Shown: positions 33,001 through 46,011 of the stretch, in pieces
How the letters are laid out: the number at the start of each line of letters is the position of its first letter
Position numbering within the stretch: the first letter of the stretch is position 1
NCBI GenBank assembly: GCA_016169945.1
Contig: JADLSH010000363.1
Location: 4,890,001 to 4,954,000 of the forward strand
DNA: 64,000 bases
Direction: 5' to 3'
Source: Trachythela sp. YZ-2020
Lineage: Eukaryota; Cnidaria; Anthozoa; Malacalcyonacea; Clavulariidae
The notes under the pieces: generated by a model
Seen by the model: only the letters and a program-made list of their open reading frames with translations
Databases searched by the model: none
Told to the model about the DNA's origin: nothing
Position numbers and translations under genes: made by a program

Positions 33001-36000
33001 TTTTTTCAAAATGATATTGTTTTTAGTTAACTCTTATAATATTGACTTCTTTACATAGCTGTTAAACCTACACCCACCAAAGCAGAAAGTTCAACAACTC
33101 GACCGACACGTAAGATCACAATATAGAAACCAATGTAACATTTCAGTTGTTTTTCAAAATGATATTGTTTTTATTTTAACTTTCATAATATTACTTCTTC
33201 TTTATAGCAGTTAAACCGACACCGACAAAAGGAGAAAGTTCAACAACCCAAGCAACATGTAAGTTCACAATATAGAAACCAATGTAACATTTTTAGTTTT
33301 TTCAAAATGATATTGTTTTTAGTAACTTTCAGAATATTATTTTTTCTTTATAGCAGGTAAACCGACACCGACAAAAGAACAAAGTTCGACAATCCAAGCA
33401 ACAAGTAAGTTCACAATATAGAAACCAATGTAAAATTGTTTAATATTTTCAAAATGTTATTTTTTTAGTATGTTAACTTTCATAATATCACATCTTCTTT
33501 ATAGCAGTTAAACCTACAATAACAAAAGCAGAAAGTTCAACAACTCAACCGACACGTAAGATCACAATATAGAAACCAATGTAAAATTTTTAGTTTTTTC
33601 AAAATGATGATGTTTTTAGTTAACTCTGATAATATTACTTCTTCTTTATAGCTGTTAAACCGATACCGACAAAAGGAGAAAGTTCAACAACGCAAGCAAC
33701 ATGTAAGTTCACAATATAGAAACCAATGTAACATTTTTAGTTTTTTCAAAATGATATTGTTTTTAGTAACTTTCAGAATATTACTTCTTCTTTATAGCAG
33801 GTAAACTGACACCGACAAAAGGACAAAGTTCGACAATCCAAGCAACAAGTAAGTTCACAATATAGAAACCAATGTAAAATTGTTTAATATTTTCAAAATG
33901 TTATTGTTTTTAGTATGTTAACTTTCATAATATTACATCTTCTTTATAGCAGTTAAACCTACACCAACAAAAGCAGAAAGTTCAACAACTCAACCAACAT
34001 GTAATTTCACAATATATAAACCAATGTAACATTTATATTTTTTTAAAATGATATTGTTTTTAGTTAACTCTTATAATATTGACTTCTTTACATAGCAGTT
34101 AAACCTACACCCACAAAAGCAGAAAGTTCAGCAACTCTACCAACACGTAAGATCACAATATAGAAACCAATGTAACATTTTTAGTTTTTTCAAAATGATG
34201 TTGTTTTTAGTTAACTTTCATAATATTACTTCTTCTTTATAGCAGTTAAACCGACACCGACAAAAGGAGAAAGTTCAACAACACAAGCAACATGTAAGTT
34301 CACAATATAGAAACCAATGTAACATTTTTAGTTTTTTCAAAATGATATTGTTTTTAGTTAACTTTCATAATATTACTTCTTCTTTATAGCAGTTAAACCG
34401 ACACCGACAAAAGGAGAAAGTTCAACAACACAAGCAACATGTAAGTTCACAATATAGAAACCAATGTAAAATCGTTTAATATTTTCAAAATGTTATCGTT
34501 TTTAGTATGTTAACTTTCATAATATTAAATCTTCTTTATAGCAGTTAAACCTACACCAACAAAAGCAGAAAGTTCAAAAACTCAACCAACATGTAATTTC
34601 ACAATATAGAAACCAATGTAACATTTTTAATTTTTTCAAAATGATATTGTTTTTAGTAACTTTCAGAATATTACTTCTTCTTTATAGCAGGTAAACCGAC
34701 ACCGACAAAAGGACAAAGTTCGACAATCCAAGCAACAAGTAAGTTCACAATATAGAAACCAATGTAAAATTGTTTAATATTTTCAAAATGTTATTGTTTT
34801 TAGTATGTTAACTTTCATAATATTACTTCTTCTTTATAGCAGTTAAACCTACACCAACAAAAGCAGAAAGTTCAACAACTCAACCAACATGTAATTTCAC
34901 AATATATAAACCAATGTAACATTTTTAATTTTTTCAAAATGATATTGTTTTTAGTTAACTTTTATAATATTGACTTATTTACATAGCTGTTAAACCTACA
35001 CCCACAAAAGCAGAAAGTTCAACAACTCAACCGACACGTAAGATCACAATATAGAAACCAATGTAAAATTGTTCAGTTGTTTTTAAAAATGAAATTTTTT
35101 TTATTTTACTTCCAAAATATTATCTTCTTTATAGCAGTTAAACCTACGCCGACGTCAACAAATGCAGAAAGTTCAACAACTCAACCAACATGTAATTTCA
35201 CAATATAGAAACCAATGTAACATTTTTAGTTTTTTCAAAATGATATTGTTTTTAGTAACTTTCAGAATATTACTTCTTCTTTATAGCAGGTAAACCGACA
35301 CCGACAAAAGGACAAAGTTCGACAATCCAAGCAACAAGTAAGTTCACAATATAGAAACCAATGTAAAATTGTTTAATATTTTCAAAATGTTATTGTTTTT
35401 AGTATGTTAACTTTCATAATATTACATCTTCTTTATAGCAGTGAAACCTACACCATGTAATTTCACAATATATAAACCAATGTAACATTTTTAGTTTTTT
35501 CAAAATGATGTTGTTTTTAGTTAACTTTCATAATGTTACTTCTTCTTTATAGCAGTTAAACCGACACCGACAAAAGGAGAAAGTTCAACAACCCAAGCAA
35601 CATGTAAGTTCACAATATAGAAACCAATGTAACATTTTTAGTTTTTTCAAAATGATATTGTTTTTAGTAACTTTCAGAATATTATTTCTTCTTTATAGCA
35701 GGTAAACTGACACCGACAAAAGAACAAAGTTCGACAATCCAAGCAACAAGTAAGTTCACAATATAGAAACCAATGTAAAATTGTTTAATATTTTCAAAAT
35801 GTTATTGTTTTTAGTATGTTAACTTTCATAATATTACATCTTCTTTATAGCAGTTAAACCTACACCAACAAAAGCAGAAAGTTCAACAACTCAACCAACA
35901 TGTAATTTCACAATATATAAACCAATGTAACATTTTTAATTTTTTCAAAATGATATTGTTTTTAGTATATTAACTTTCATAATATTACATCATCTTTATA

Positions 36001-39000
36001 GCAGTTAAACCTACACCCACCAAAGCAGAAAGTTCAACAACTCAACCGACACGTAAGATCACAATATAGAAACCAATGTAAAATTGTTCAGTTGTTTTTA
36101 AAAATGAAATTTTTTTTATTTTACTTCCAAAATATTATCTTCTTTATAGTATTTAAACCTACGCCGACGTCAACAAATGCAGAAAGTTCAACAACTCAAC
36201 CAACATGTAATTTCACAATATAGAAACCAATGTAACATTTTTAGTTTTTTCAAAATGATGTTGTTTTTAGTTAACTTTCATAATGTTACTTCTTCTTTAT
36301 AGCAGTTGAACCGACACCGACAAAAGGAGAAAGTTCAACAACAGAAGCAACATGTAAGTTCACAATATAGAAACCAATGTAAAATCGTTTAATATTTTCA
36401 AAATGTTATAGTTTTTAGTATGTTAACTTTCATAATATTACATCTTCTTTATAGCAGTTAAACCTACACCAACAAAAGCAGAAAGTTCAACAACTCAACC
36501 AACATGTAATTTCACAATATATAAACCAATGTAACATTTTTAATTTTTTCAAAATGATATTGTTTTTAGTTAACTCTTATAATATTGACTTCTTTACATA
36601 GCAGTTAAACCTACACCCACAAAAGCAGAAAGTTCAACAACTCAACCGACACGTAAGATCACAATATAGAAACCAATGTAACATTTTTAGTTTTTTCAAA
36701 ATGATGTTGTTTTTAGTTAACTTTCATAATATTACTTCTTCTTTATAGCAGTTGAACCGACACCGACAAAAGGAGAAAGTTCAACAACCCAAGCAACATG
36801 TAAGTTCACAATATAGAAACCAATGTAAAATCGTTTAATATTTTCAAAATGTTATTGTTTTTAGTATGTTAACTTTCATAATATTACATCTTCTTTATAG
36901 CAGTTAAACCTACACCAACAAAAGCAGAAAGTTCAACAACTCAACCAACATGTAATTTCACAATATATAAACCAATGTAACATTTTTAATTTTTTCAAAA
37001 TGATATTGTTTTTAGTTAACTTTTATAATATTGACTTCTTTACATAGCTGTTAAACCTACACCCACCAAAGCAGAAAGTTCAACAACTCAACCGACACGT
37101 AAGATCACAATATAGAAACCAATGTAAAATTGTTCAGTTGTTTTTAAAAATGAAATTTTTTTATTTTACTTCCAAAACATTATCTTCTTTATAGCAGTTA
37201 AACCTACGCCGACGTCAACAAATGCAGAAAGTTCAACAACTCAACCAACATGTAATTTCACAATATAGAAACCAATGTAACATTTTTAGTTTTTTCAAAA
37301 TGATGTTGTTTTTAGTTAACTTTCATAATGTTACTTCTTCTTTATAGCAGTTAAACCGACACCGACAAAAGGAGAAAGTTCAACAACACAAGCAACATGT
37401 AAGTTCACACTATAGAAATCAATGTAAAATCGTTTAATATTTTCAAAATGTTATCGTTTTTAGTATGTTAACTTTCATAATATTAAATCTTCTTTATAGC
37501 AGTTAAACCTACACCAACAAAAGCAGAAAGTTCAACAACTCAACCAACATGTAATTTCACAATATATAAACCAATGTAACATTTTTAGTTTTTTCAAAAT
37601 GATGTTGTTTTTAGTTAACTTTCATAATGTTACTTCTTCTTTATAGCAGTTAAACCGACACCGACAAAAGGAGAAAGTTCAACAACTCAACCAACATGTA
37701 ATTTCACAACATATAAACCAATGTAGCATTTTTAATTTTTTCAAAATGATATTGTTTTTGGTTAACTCTTATAATATTGACTTCTTTATAGCAGTTAAAC
37801 CTACACCCACAAAAGCAGAAAGTTCAGCAACTCTACCAACACGTAAGATCACAATATAGAAACCAATGTAACATTTTTAGTTTTTTCAAAATGATCTTGT
37901 TTTTAGTTAACTTTCATAATATTACTTCTTCTTTATAGCAGTTAAACCGACACCGACAAAAGGAGAAAGTTCAACAACACAAGCAACATGTAAGTTCACA
38001 ATATAGAAACCAATGTAACATTTTTAGTTTTTTCAAAATGATATTGTTTTTAGTTAACTTTCATAATATTAAATCTTCTTTATAGCAGTTAAACCTACAC
38101 CAACAAAAGCAGAAAGTTCAACAACTCAACCAACATGTAATTTCACAATATAGAAACCAATGTAACATTTTTAGTTTTTTCAAAAAGATGTTGTTTTTAG
38201 TTAACTTTCATAATGTTACTTCTTCTTTATAGCAGTTGAACCGACACCGACAAAAGGAGAAAGTTCAACAACCCAAGCAACATGTAAGTTCACAATATAG
38301 AAACCAATGTAAATTCGTTTAATATTTTCAAAATGTTATTGTTTTTAGTATGTTAACTTTCATAATATTACATCTTCTTTATAGCAGTTAAACCTACACC
38401 AACAAAAGCAGAAAGTTCAACAACTCAACCAACATGTAATTTCACAATATATAAACCAATGTAACATTTTTAATTTTTTCAAAATGATATTGTTTTTAGT
38501 TAACTCTTATAATATTGACTTCTTTACATAGCAGTTAAACCTACACCCACAAAAGCAGAAAGTTCAGCAACTCTACCAACACGTAAGATCACAATATAGA
38601 AACCAATGTAACATTTTTAGTTTTTTCAAAATGATGTTGTTTTTAGTTAACTTTCATAATATTACTTCTTCTTTATAGCAGTTAAACCTACACCCACAAA
38701 AGGAGAAAGTTCAACAACCCAAGCAACATGTAAGTTCACAATATAGAAACCAATGTAACATTTTTAGTTTTTTCAAAATGATATTGTTTTTAGTAACTTT
38801 CAGAATATTACTTCTTCTTTATAGCAGGTAAACCGACACCGACAAAAGGACAAAGTTCGACAATCCAAGCAACAAGTAAGTTCACAATATAGAAACCAAT
38901 GTAAAATTGTTTAATATTTTCAAAATGTTATTGTTTTTAGTATGTTAACTTTCATAATATTACATCTTCTTTATAGCAGTTAAACCTACAACAACAAAAG

Positions 39001-42000
39001 CAGAAAGTTCAACAACTCAACCAACATGTAATTTCACAATATATAAACCAATGTAACATTTTTAATTTTTTCAAAATGATATTGTTTTTAGTTAACTTTT
39101 ATAATATTGACTTATTTACATAGCTGTTAAACCTACACCCACAAAAGCAGAAAGTTCAACAACTCAACCGACACGTAAGATCACAATATACAAACCAATG
39201 TAAAATTGTTCAGTTGTTTTTAAAAATGATATTATTTTTAGTTAACTTTCATAATGTTACTTCTTCTTTATAGCAGTTAAACCGACACCGACAAAAGGAG
39301 AAAGTTCAACAACCCAAGCAACATGTAAGTTCACAATATAGAAACCAATGTAACATTTTTAGTTTTTTCAAAATGATATTGTTTTTAGTTAACTTTCATA
39401 ATATTACTTCTTCTTTATAGCAGTTAAACCGACACCGACAAAAGAACAAAGTTCGACAATCCAAGCAACAAGTAAGTTCACAATATAGAAACCAATGTAA
39501 AATTGTTTAATATTTTCAAAATGTTATTGTTTTTAGTATGTTAACTTTCATAATATTACATCTTCTTTATAGCAGTTAAACCTACACCCACAAAAGCAGA
39601 AAGTTCAACAACTCAACCGACACGTAAGATCACAATATAGAAACCAATGTAACATTTTTAGTTTTTTCAAAATGATGTTGTTTTTAGTTAACTCTCGTAA
39701 TATTACTTCTTCTTTATAGCAGTTAAACCGACACCGACAAAAGGAGAAAGTTCAACAACGCAAGCAACATGTAAGTTCACAATATAGAAACCAATGTAAC
39801 ATTTTTAGTTTTTTCAAAATGATATTGTTTTTAGTAACTTTCAGAATATTACTTCTTCTTTATAGCAGGTAAACCGACACCGACAAAAGGACAAAGTTCA
39901 ACAATCCAAGCAACAAGTAAGTTCACAATATAGAAACCAATGTAAAATTGTTTAATATTTTCAAAATGTTATTGTTTTTAGTATGTTAACTTTCATAATA
40001 TTACATCTTCTTTATAGCAGTTAAACCTACAACAACAAAAGCAGAAAGTTCAACAACTCAACCAACATGTAATTTCACAACATATAAACCAATGTAACAT
40101 TTTTAATTTTTTCAAAATGATATTGTTTTTTGTTAACTCTTATAATATTGACTTCTTTACATAGCAGTTAAACCTACACCCACAAAAGCAGAAAGTTCAG
40201 CAACTCTACCAACACGTAAGATCACAATATAGAAACCAATGTAACATTTTTAGTTTTTTCAAAATGATGTTGTTTTTAGTTAACTTTCATAATATTACTT
40301 CTTCTTTATAGCAGTTAAACCGACACCGACAAAAGGAGAAAGTTCAACAACCCAAGCAACATGTAAGTTCACAATATAGAAACCAATGTAACATTGTTAG
40401 TTTTTTCAAAATGAAGTTTTTTTAGTTATCTTTCATAATATTACTTCTTCTTTATAGCAGTTGAACCGACACCGACAAAAGGAGAAAGTTCAACAACCCA
40501 AGCAACATGTAAGTTCACAATATAGAAACCAATGTAAAATCGTTTAATATTTTCAAAATGTTATTGTTTTTAGTATGTTAACTTTCATAATATTACATCT
40601 TCTTTATAGCAGTTAAACCTACACCAACAAAAGCAGAAAGTTCAACAACTCAACCAACATGTAATTTCACAATATATAAACCAATGTAACATTTTTAATT
40701 TTTTCAAAATGATATTGTTTTTAGTTAACTCTTATAATATTGACTTCTTTACATAGCAGTTAAACCTACACCCACAAAAGCAGAAAGTTCAGCAACTCTA
40801 CCAACACGTAAGATCACAATATAGAAACCAATGTAACATTTTTAGTATTTTCAAAATGATGTTGTTTTTAGTAACTTTCAGAATATTATTTCTTCTTTAT
40901 AGCAGTTAAACCGACACCGACAAAAGGAGAAAGTTCAACAACCCAAGCAACATGTAAGTTCACAATATAGAAACCAATGTAACATTTTTAGTATTTTCAA
41001 AATGATGTTGTTTTTAGTAACTTTCAGAATATTATTTCTTCTTTATAGCAGGTAAACTGACACCGACAAAAGGACAAAGTTCGACAATCCAAGCAACAAG
41101 TAAGTTCACAATATAGAAACCAATTTAAAATTGTTTAATATTTTCAAAATGTTATTGTTTTTAGTATGTTAACTTTCATAATATCACATCTTCTTTATAG
41201 CAGTTAAACCTACAACAACAAAAGCAGAAAGTTCAACAACTCAACCAACATGTAATTTCACAATATATAAACCAATGTAACATTTTTAATTTTTTCAAAA
41301 TGATATTGTGTTTAGTTAACTTTTATAATATTGACTTATTTACATAGCTGTTAAACCTACACCCACAAAAGCAGAAAGTTCAACAACTCAACCGACACGT
41401 AAGATCACAATATACAAACCAATGTAAAATTGTTCAGTTGTTTTTAAAAATGATATTGTTTTTATTTTACTTCCAAAATATTATCTTCTTTATAGCAGTT
41501 AAACCGACACCGACAAAAGGAGAAAGTTCAACAACGCAAGCAACATGTAAGTTCACAATATAGAAACCAATGTAACATTTTTAGTTTTTTCAAAATGATA
41601 TTGTTTTTAGTAACTTTCAGAATATTATTTCTTCTTTATAGCAGGTAAACCGACACCGACAAAAGAACAAAGTTCGACAATCCAAGCAACAAGTAAGTTC
41701 ACAATATAGAAACCAATGTAAAATTGTTTAATATTTTCAAAATGTTATTGTTTTAGTATGTTAACTTTCATAATATTACATCTTCTTTATAGCAGTTAAA
41801 CCTACACCCACAAAAGCAGAAAGTTCAGCAACTCTACCAACACGTAAGATCACAATATAGAAACCAATGTAACATTTTTAGTTTTTTCAAAATGATGTTG
41901 TTTTTAGTTAACTTTCATAATGTTACTTCTTCTTTATAGCAGTTAAACCGACACCGACAAAAGGAGAAAGTTCAACAACCCAAGCAACATGTAAGTTCAT

Positions 42001-45000
42001 AATATAGAAACCAATGTAAAATCGTTTAATATTTTCAAAATGTTATTGGTTTTAGTAACTTTCAGAATATTACTTCTTCTTTATAGCAGGTAAACCGACA
42101 CCGACAAAAGGACAAAGTTCGACAATCCAAGCAACAAGTAAGTTCACAATATAGAAACCAATGTAAAATTGTTTAATATTTTCAAAATGTTATTGTTTTT
42201 AGTATGTTAACTTTCATAATATTACATCTTCTTTATAGCAGTTAAACCTACACCAACAAAAGCAGAAAGTTCAACAACTCAACCAACATGTAATTTCACA
42301 ATATATAAACCAATGTAACATTTTTAATTTTTTCAAAATGATATTGTTTTTAGTTAACTCTTATAATATTGACTTCTTTACATAGCAGTTAAACCTACAC
42401 CCACAAAAGCAGAAAGTTCAGCAACTCTACCAACACGTAAGATCACAATATAGAAACCAATGTAACATTTTTAGTTTTTTCAAAATGATGTTGTTTTTAG
42501 TTAACTTTCATAATGTTACTTCTTCTTTATAGCAGTTAAACCGACACCGACAAAAAGAGAAAGTTCAACAACCCAAGCAATATGTAAGTTCACAATATAG
42601 AAACCAATGTAACATTTTTAGTTTTTTCAAAATGATGTTGTTTTTAGTTAACTTCATAATATTACTTCTTCTTTATAGCAGTTAAACCTACACCCACCAA
42701 AGCAGAAAGTTCAACAACTCAACCGACATGTAATTTCACAATATAGAAACCAATGTAAAATCGTTTACTATTTTAAAAATGTTATAGTTTTTAGTATGTT
42801 AACTTTCATAATATTACATCTTCTTTATAGCAGTTAAACAGTAATTTCACAATATATAAACCAATGTAACATTATTAATTTTTTCAAAATGATATTGTTT
42901 TTAGTTAACTCTTATAATATTGACTTCTTTACATAGCAGTTAAACCTACACCCACAAAAGCAGAAAGTTCAGCAACTCTACCAACACGTAAGATCACAAT
43001 ATAGAAACCAATGTAACATTTTTAGTATTTTCAAAATGATGTTGTTTTTAGTAACTTTCAGAATATTATTTCTTCTTTATAGCAGGTAAACTGACACCGA
43101 CAAAAGGACAAAGTTCGACAATCCAAGCAACAAGTAAGTTCACAATATAGAAACCAATGTAAAATTGTTTAATATTTTCAAAATGTTATTGTTTTTAGTA
43201 TGTTAACTTTCATAATATTACATCTTCTTTATAGCAGTTAAACCTACACCAACAAAAGCAGAAAGTTCAACAACTCAACCAACATGTAATTTCACAATAT
43301 ATAAACCAATGTAACTTTTTAGTTTTTTCAAAAAGATCTTGTTTTTAGTTAACTTTCATAATATTACTTCTTCTTTATAGCAATTAAACCTACACCCACC
43401 AAAGCAGAAAGTTCAACAACTCAACCGACACGTAAGATCACAATATACAAACCAATGTAAAATTGTTCAGTTGTTTTTAAAAATGATATTGTTTTTATTT
43501 TACTTCCAAAATATTATCCTCTTCATAGCAGTTAAGCCTACGCTGACGTCAACAAATGCAGAAAGTTCAACAACTCAACCAACATGTAATTTCACAATAT
43601 AGAAACCAATTTAACATTTTTAGTTTTTCAAAATGATATTGTTTTTAGTAACTTTCAGAATATTACTTCTTCTTTATAGCAGGTAAACCGACACCGACAA
43701 AAGGACAAAGTTCAACAACCCAAGCAACATGTAAGTTCACAATATATAAACCAATGTAACATTTTTAGTTTTTTCAAAATGATATTGTTTTTAGTAACTT
43801 TCAGAATATTATTTCTTCTTTATAGCAGTGAAACCTACACCATGTAATTTCACAATATATAAACCAATGTAACATTTTTAGTTTTTTCAAAATGATGTTG
43901 TTTTTAGTTAACTTTCATAATGTTACTTCTTCTTTATAGCAGTTAAACCGACACCGACAAAAGGAGAAAGTTCAACAACCCAAGCAACATGTAAGTTCAC
44001 AATATAGAAACCAATGTAACATTTTTAGTTTTTTCAAAATGATATTGTTTTTAGTAACTTTCAGAATATTATTTTTTCTTTATAGCAGGTAAACCGACAC
44101 CGACAAAAGAACAAAGTTCGACAATCCAAGCAACAAGTAAGTTCACAATATAGAAACCAATGTAAAATTGTTTAATATTTTCAAAATGTTATTGTTTTTA
44201 GTATGTTAACTTTCATAATATCACATCTTCTTTATAGCAGTTAAACCTACACCAACAAAAGCAGAAAGTTCAACAACTCAACCAACATGTAATTTCACAA
44301 TATATAAACCAATGTAACATTTTTAATTTTTTCAAAATGATATTGTTTTTAGTATGTTAACTTTCATAATATTACATCTTCTTTATAGCAGTTAAACCTA
44401 CACCCACCAAAGCAGAAAGTTCAACAACTCAACCGACACGTAAGATCACAATATAGAAACCAATGTAAAATTGTTCAGTTGTTTTTAAAAATGAAACTTC
44501 CAAAATATTATCTTCTTTATAGTATTTAAACCTACGCCGACGTCAACAAATGCAGAAAGTTCAACAACTCAACCAACATGTAATTTCACAATATAGAAAC
44601 CAATGTAACATTTTTAGTTTTTTCAAAATGATGTTGTTTTTAGTTAACTTTCATAATGTTACTTCTTCTTTATAGCAGTTGAACCGACACCGACAAAAGG
44701 AGAAAGTTCAACAACCCAAGCAACATGTAAGTTCACAATATAGAAACCAATGTAAAATCGTTTAATATTTTCAAAATGTTATTGTTTTTAGTATGTTAAC
44801 TTTCATAATATTACATCTTCTTTATAGCAGTTAAACCTACACCAACAAAAGCAGAAAGTTCAACAACTCAACCAACATGTAATTTCACAATATATAAACC
44901 AATGTAACATTTTTAATTTTTTCAAAATGATATTGTTTTTAGTTAACTCTTATAATATTGACTTCTTTACATAGCAGTTAAACCTACACCCACAAAAGCA

Positions 45001-45860
45001 GAAAGTTCAGCAACTCTACCAACACGTAAGATCACAATATAGAAACCAATGTAACATTTTTAGTTTTTTCAAAATGATGTTGTTTTTAGTTAACTTTCAT
45101 AATATTACTTCTTCTTTATAGCAGTTAAACCGACACCGACAAAAGGAGAAAGTTCAACAACCCAAGCAACATGTAAGTTCACAATATAGAAACCAATGTA
45201 ACATTTTTAGTTTTTTCAAAATGATATTGTTTTTAGTAACTTTCAGAATATTACTTCTTCTTTATAGCAGGTAAACCGACACCGACAAAAGGACAAAGTT
45301 CGACAACCCAAGCAACATGTAAGTTCACAATATAGAAACCAATGTAAAATCGTTTAATATTTTCAAAATGTTATAGTTTTTAGTATGTTAACTTTCATAA
45401 TATTACATCTTCTTTATAGCAGTTAAACCTACACCAACAAAAGCAGAAAGTTCAACAACTCAACCAACATGTAATTTCACAATATATAAACCAATGTAAC
45501 ATTTTTAATTTTTTCAAAATGATATTGTTTTTAGTATGTTAACTTTCATAATATTACATCTTCTTTATAGCAGTTAAACCTACACCCACCAAAGCAGAAA
45601 GTTCAACAACTCAACCGACACGTAAGATCACAATATAGAAACCAATGTAAAATTGTTCAGTTGTTTTTAAAAATGAAATTTTTTTATTTTACTTCCAAAA
45701 TATTATCTTCTTTATAGCAGTTAAACCTACGCCGACGTCAACAAATGCAGAAAGTTCAACAACTCAACCAACATGTAATTTAGTTATTTGCAAAATATCT
45801 CCATTATAGCAGTTAATTCTACACAGAGAAAAGCAGAGAGTTCAACAACTCAACCAGCAC
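24008..45860 (+). CDS. Tandem array of about 148 mini-exons encoding 17-residue mucin repeats
   Basis: Units of about 148 bp repeat without interruption. Each has an acceptor in a TTCTTTATAG|CAG context, a 51-nt exon, a GTAAG or GTAATT donor, and an intron of about 97 nt with a GTTAAC branch-like site about 30 nt before the acceptor. Exons are phase 1-1, so any number can be joined or skipped in frame. The commonest peptide is VKPTPTKAESSTTQPT plus a split codon (Ser, Pro or Thr). Other types read VKPTPTKAESSATLPT, VKPTPTKGESSTTQAT and GKPTPTKGQSSTIQAT. A 57-nt form adds Thr-Ser (PTPTSTNAESS). Thr, Ser and Pro make up about 60% of residues, the signature of a mucin domain for O-glycosylation. 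Total about 2,500 residues, estimated from array length divided by period. A few units carry frame-changing lesions. Confidence 0.75.
35439..35456 (+). CDS. 18-nt microexon variant, copy 1
   Basis: TTCTTTATAG is followed by CAGTGAAACCTACACCAT and GTAATT. A deletion has shortened the unit's exon to 18 nt while keeping acceptor, donor and phase 1-1, encoding x-VKPTP. The identical variant recurs at 43826-43843, showing that it spread by segmental duplication within the array. Confidence 0.6.
43826..43843 (+). CDS. 18-nt microexon variant, copy 2
   Basis: Same sequence and splice context as the exon at 35439-35456, 8.4 kb away in the array. In-frame and phase 1-1. Confidence 0.6.
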
Positions 45861-45957
45861 GTAAGTTCACAATATAGAAACCAATGTAAAATTGTTCAGT
45901 TTTTTTAAAATGATGTTGTTTTTTTATTTAATTTGCAAAATATTGTCTTCTTTATAG

Positions 45958-46011
45958 AAGTTAAATCTACACCTACGCCAACAAAAGCAGAAAGTTGTGA
46001 TTTCCCGTAAA
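45958..46011 (+). pseudogene. Last repeat exon, cut and capped by a LINE
   Basis: After TTCTTTATAG the exon reads AAGTTAAATCTACACC and on to GCAGAAAGT, then leaves the repeat consensus at about 45996 and enters LINE sequence. In the exon frame the LINE supplies TGT GAT TTC CCG TAA, so a transcript reading through would end in Cys-Asp-Phe-Pro. The normal donor is gone and no further repeat units follow downstream. The original 3' part of the gene is either beyond the window or lost. Confidence 0.55.

Larger units (their letters stand above)
4907..46011 (+). other. Gene model: giant secreted PAN-mucin built from about 150 mini-exons
   Basis: This is an inferred gene span joining exon 1 (4907-5230), linker exon 2 (17227-17284), repeat exon 3 (17816-17866) and the tandem exon array (24008-45860 plus a cut exon at 45958). 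The link rests on matching intron phases. Exon 1 ends in phase 0, exon 2 enters in phase 0 and leaves in phase 1, and exon 3 and nearly all array exons are phase 1-1. All exons lie on one strand, and the linker composition (Ser, Thr, Pro, Lys) already resembles the repeats. The product would be a secreted, heavily O-glycosylatable protein with an N-terminal PAN domain. The two largest introns are filled with transposons. No conserved C-terminal exon or polyadenylation site was found. Whether the gene is still expressed cannot be judged here. Confidence 0.55.

Noticed and set aside
24008..45860. Array considered as a CRISPR-like or satellite repeat
   Set aside because: The unit is homogeneous throughout, without unique spacers, and contains a symmetric coding exon with donor, branch-like site and acceptor in every copy; organism context is eukaryotic.
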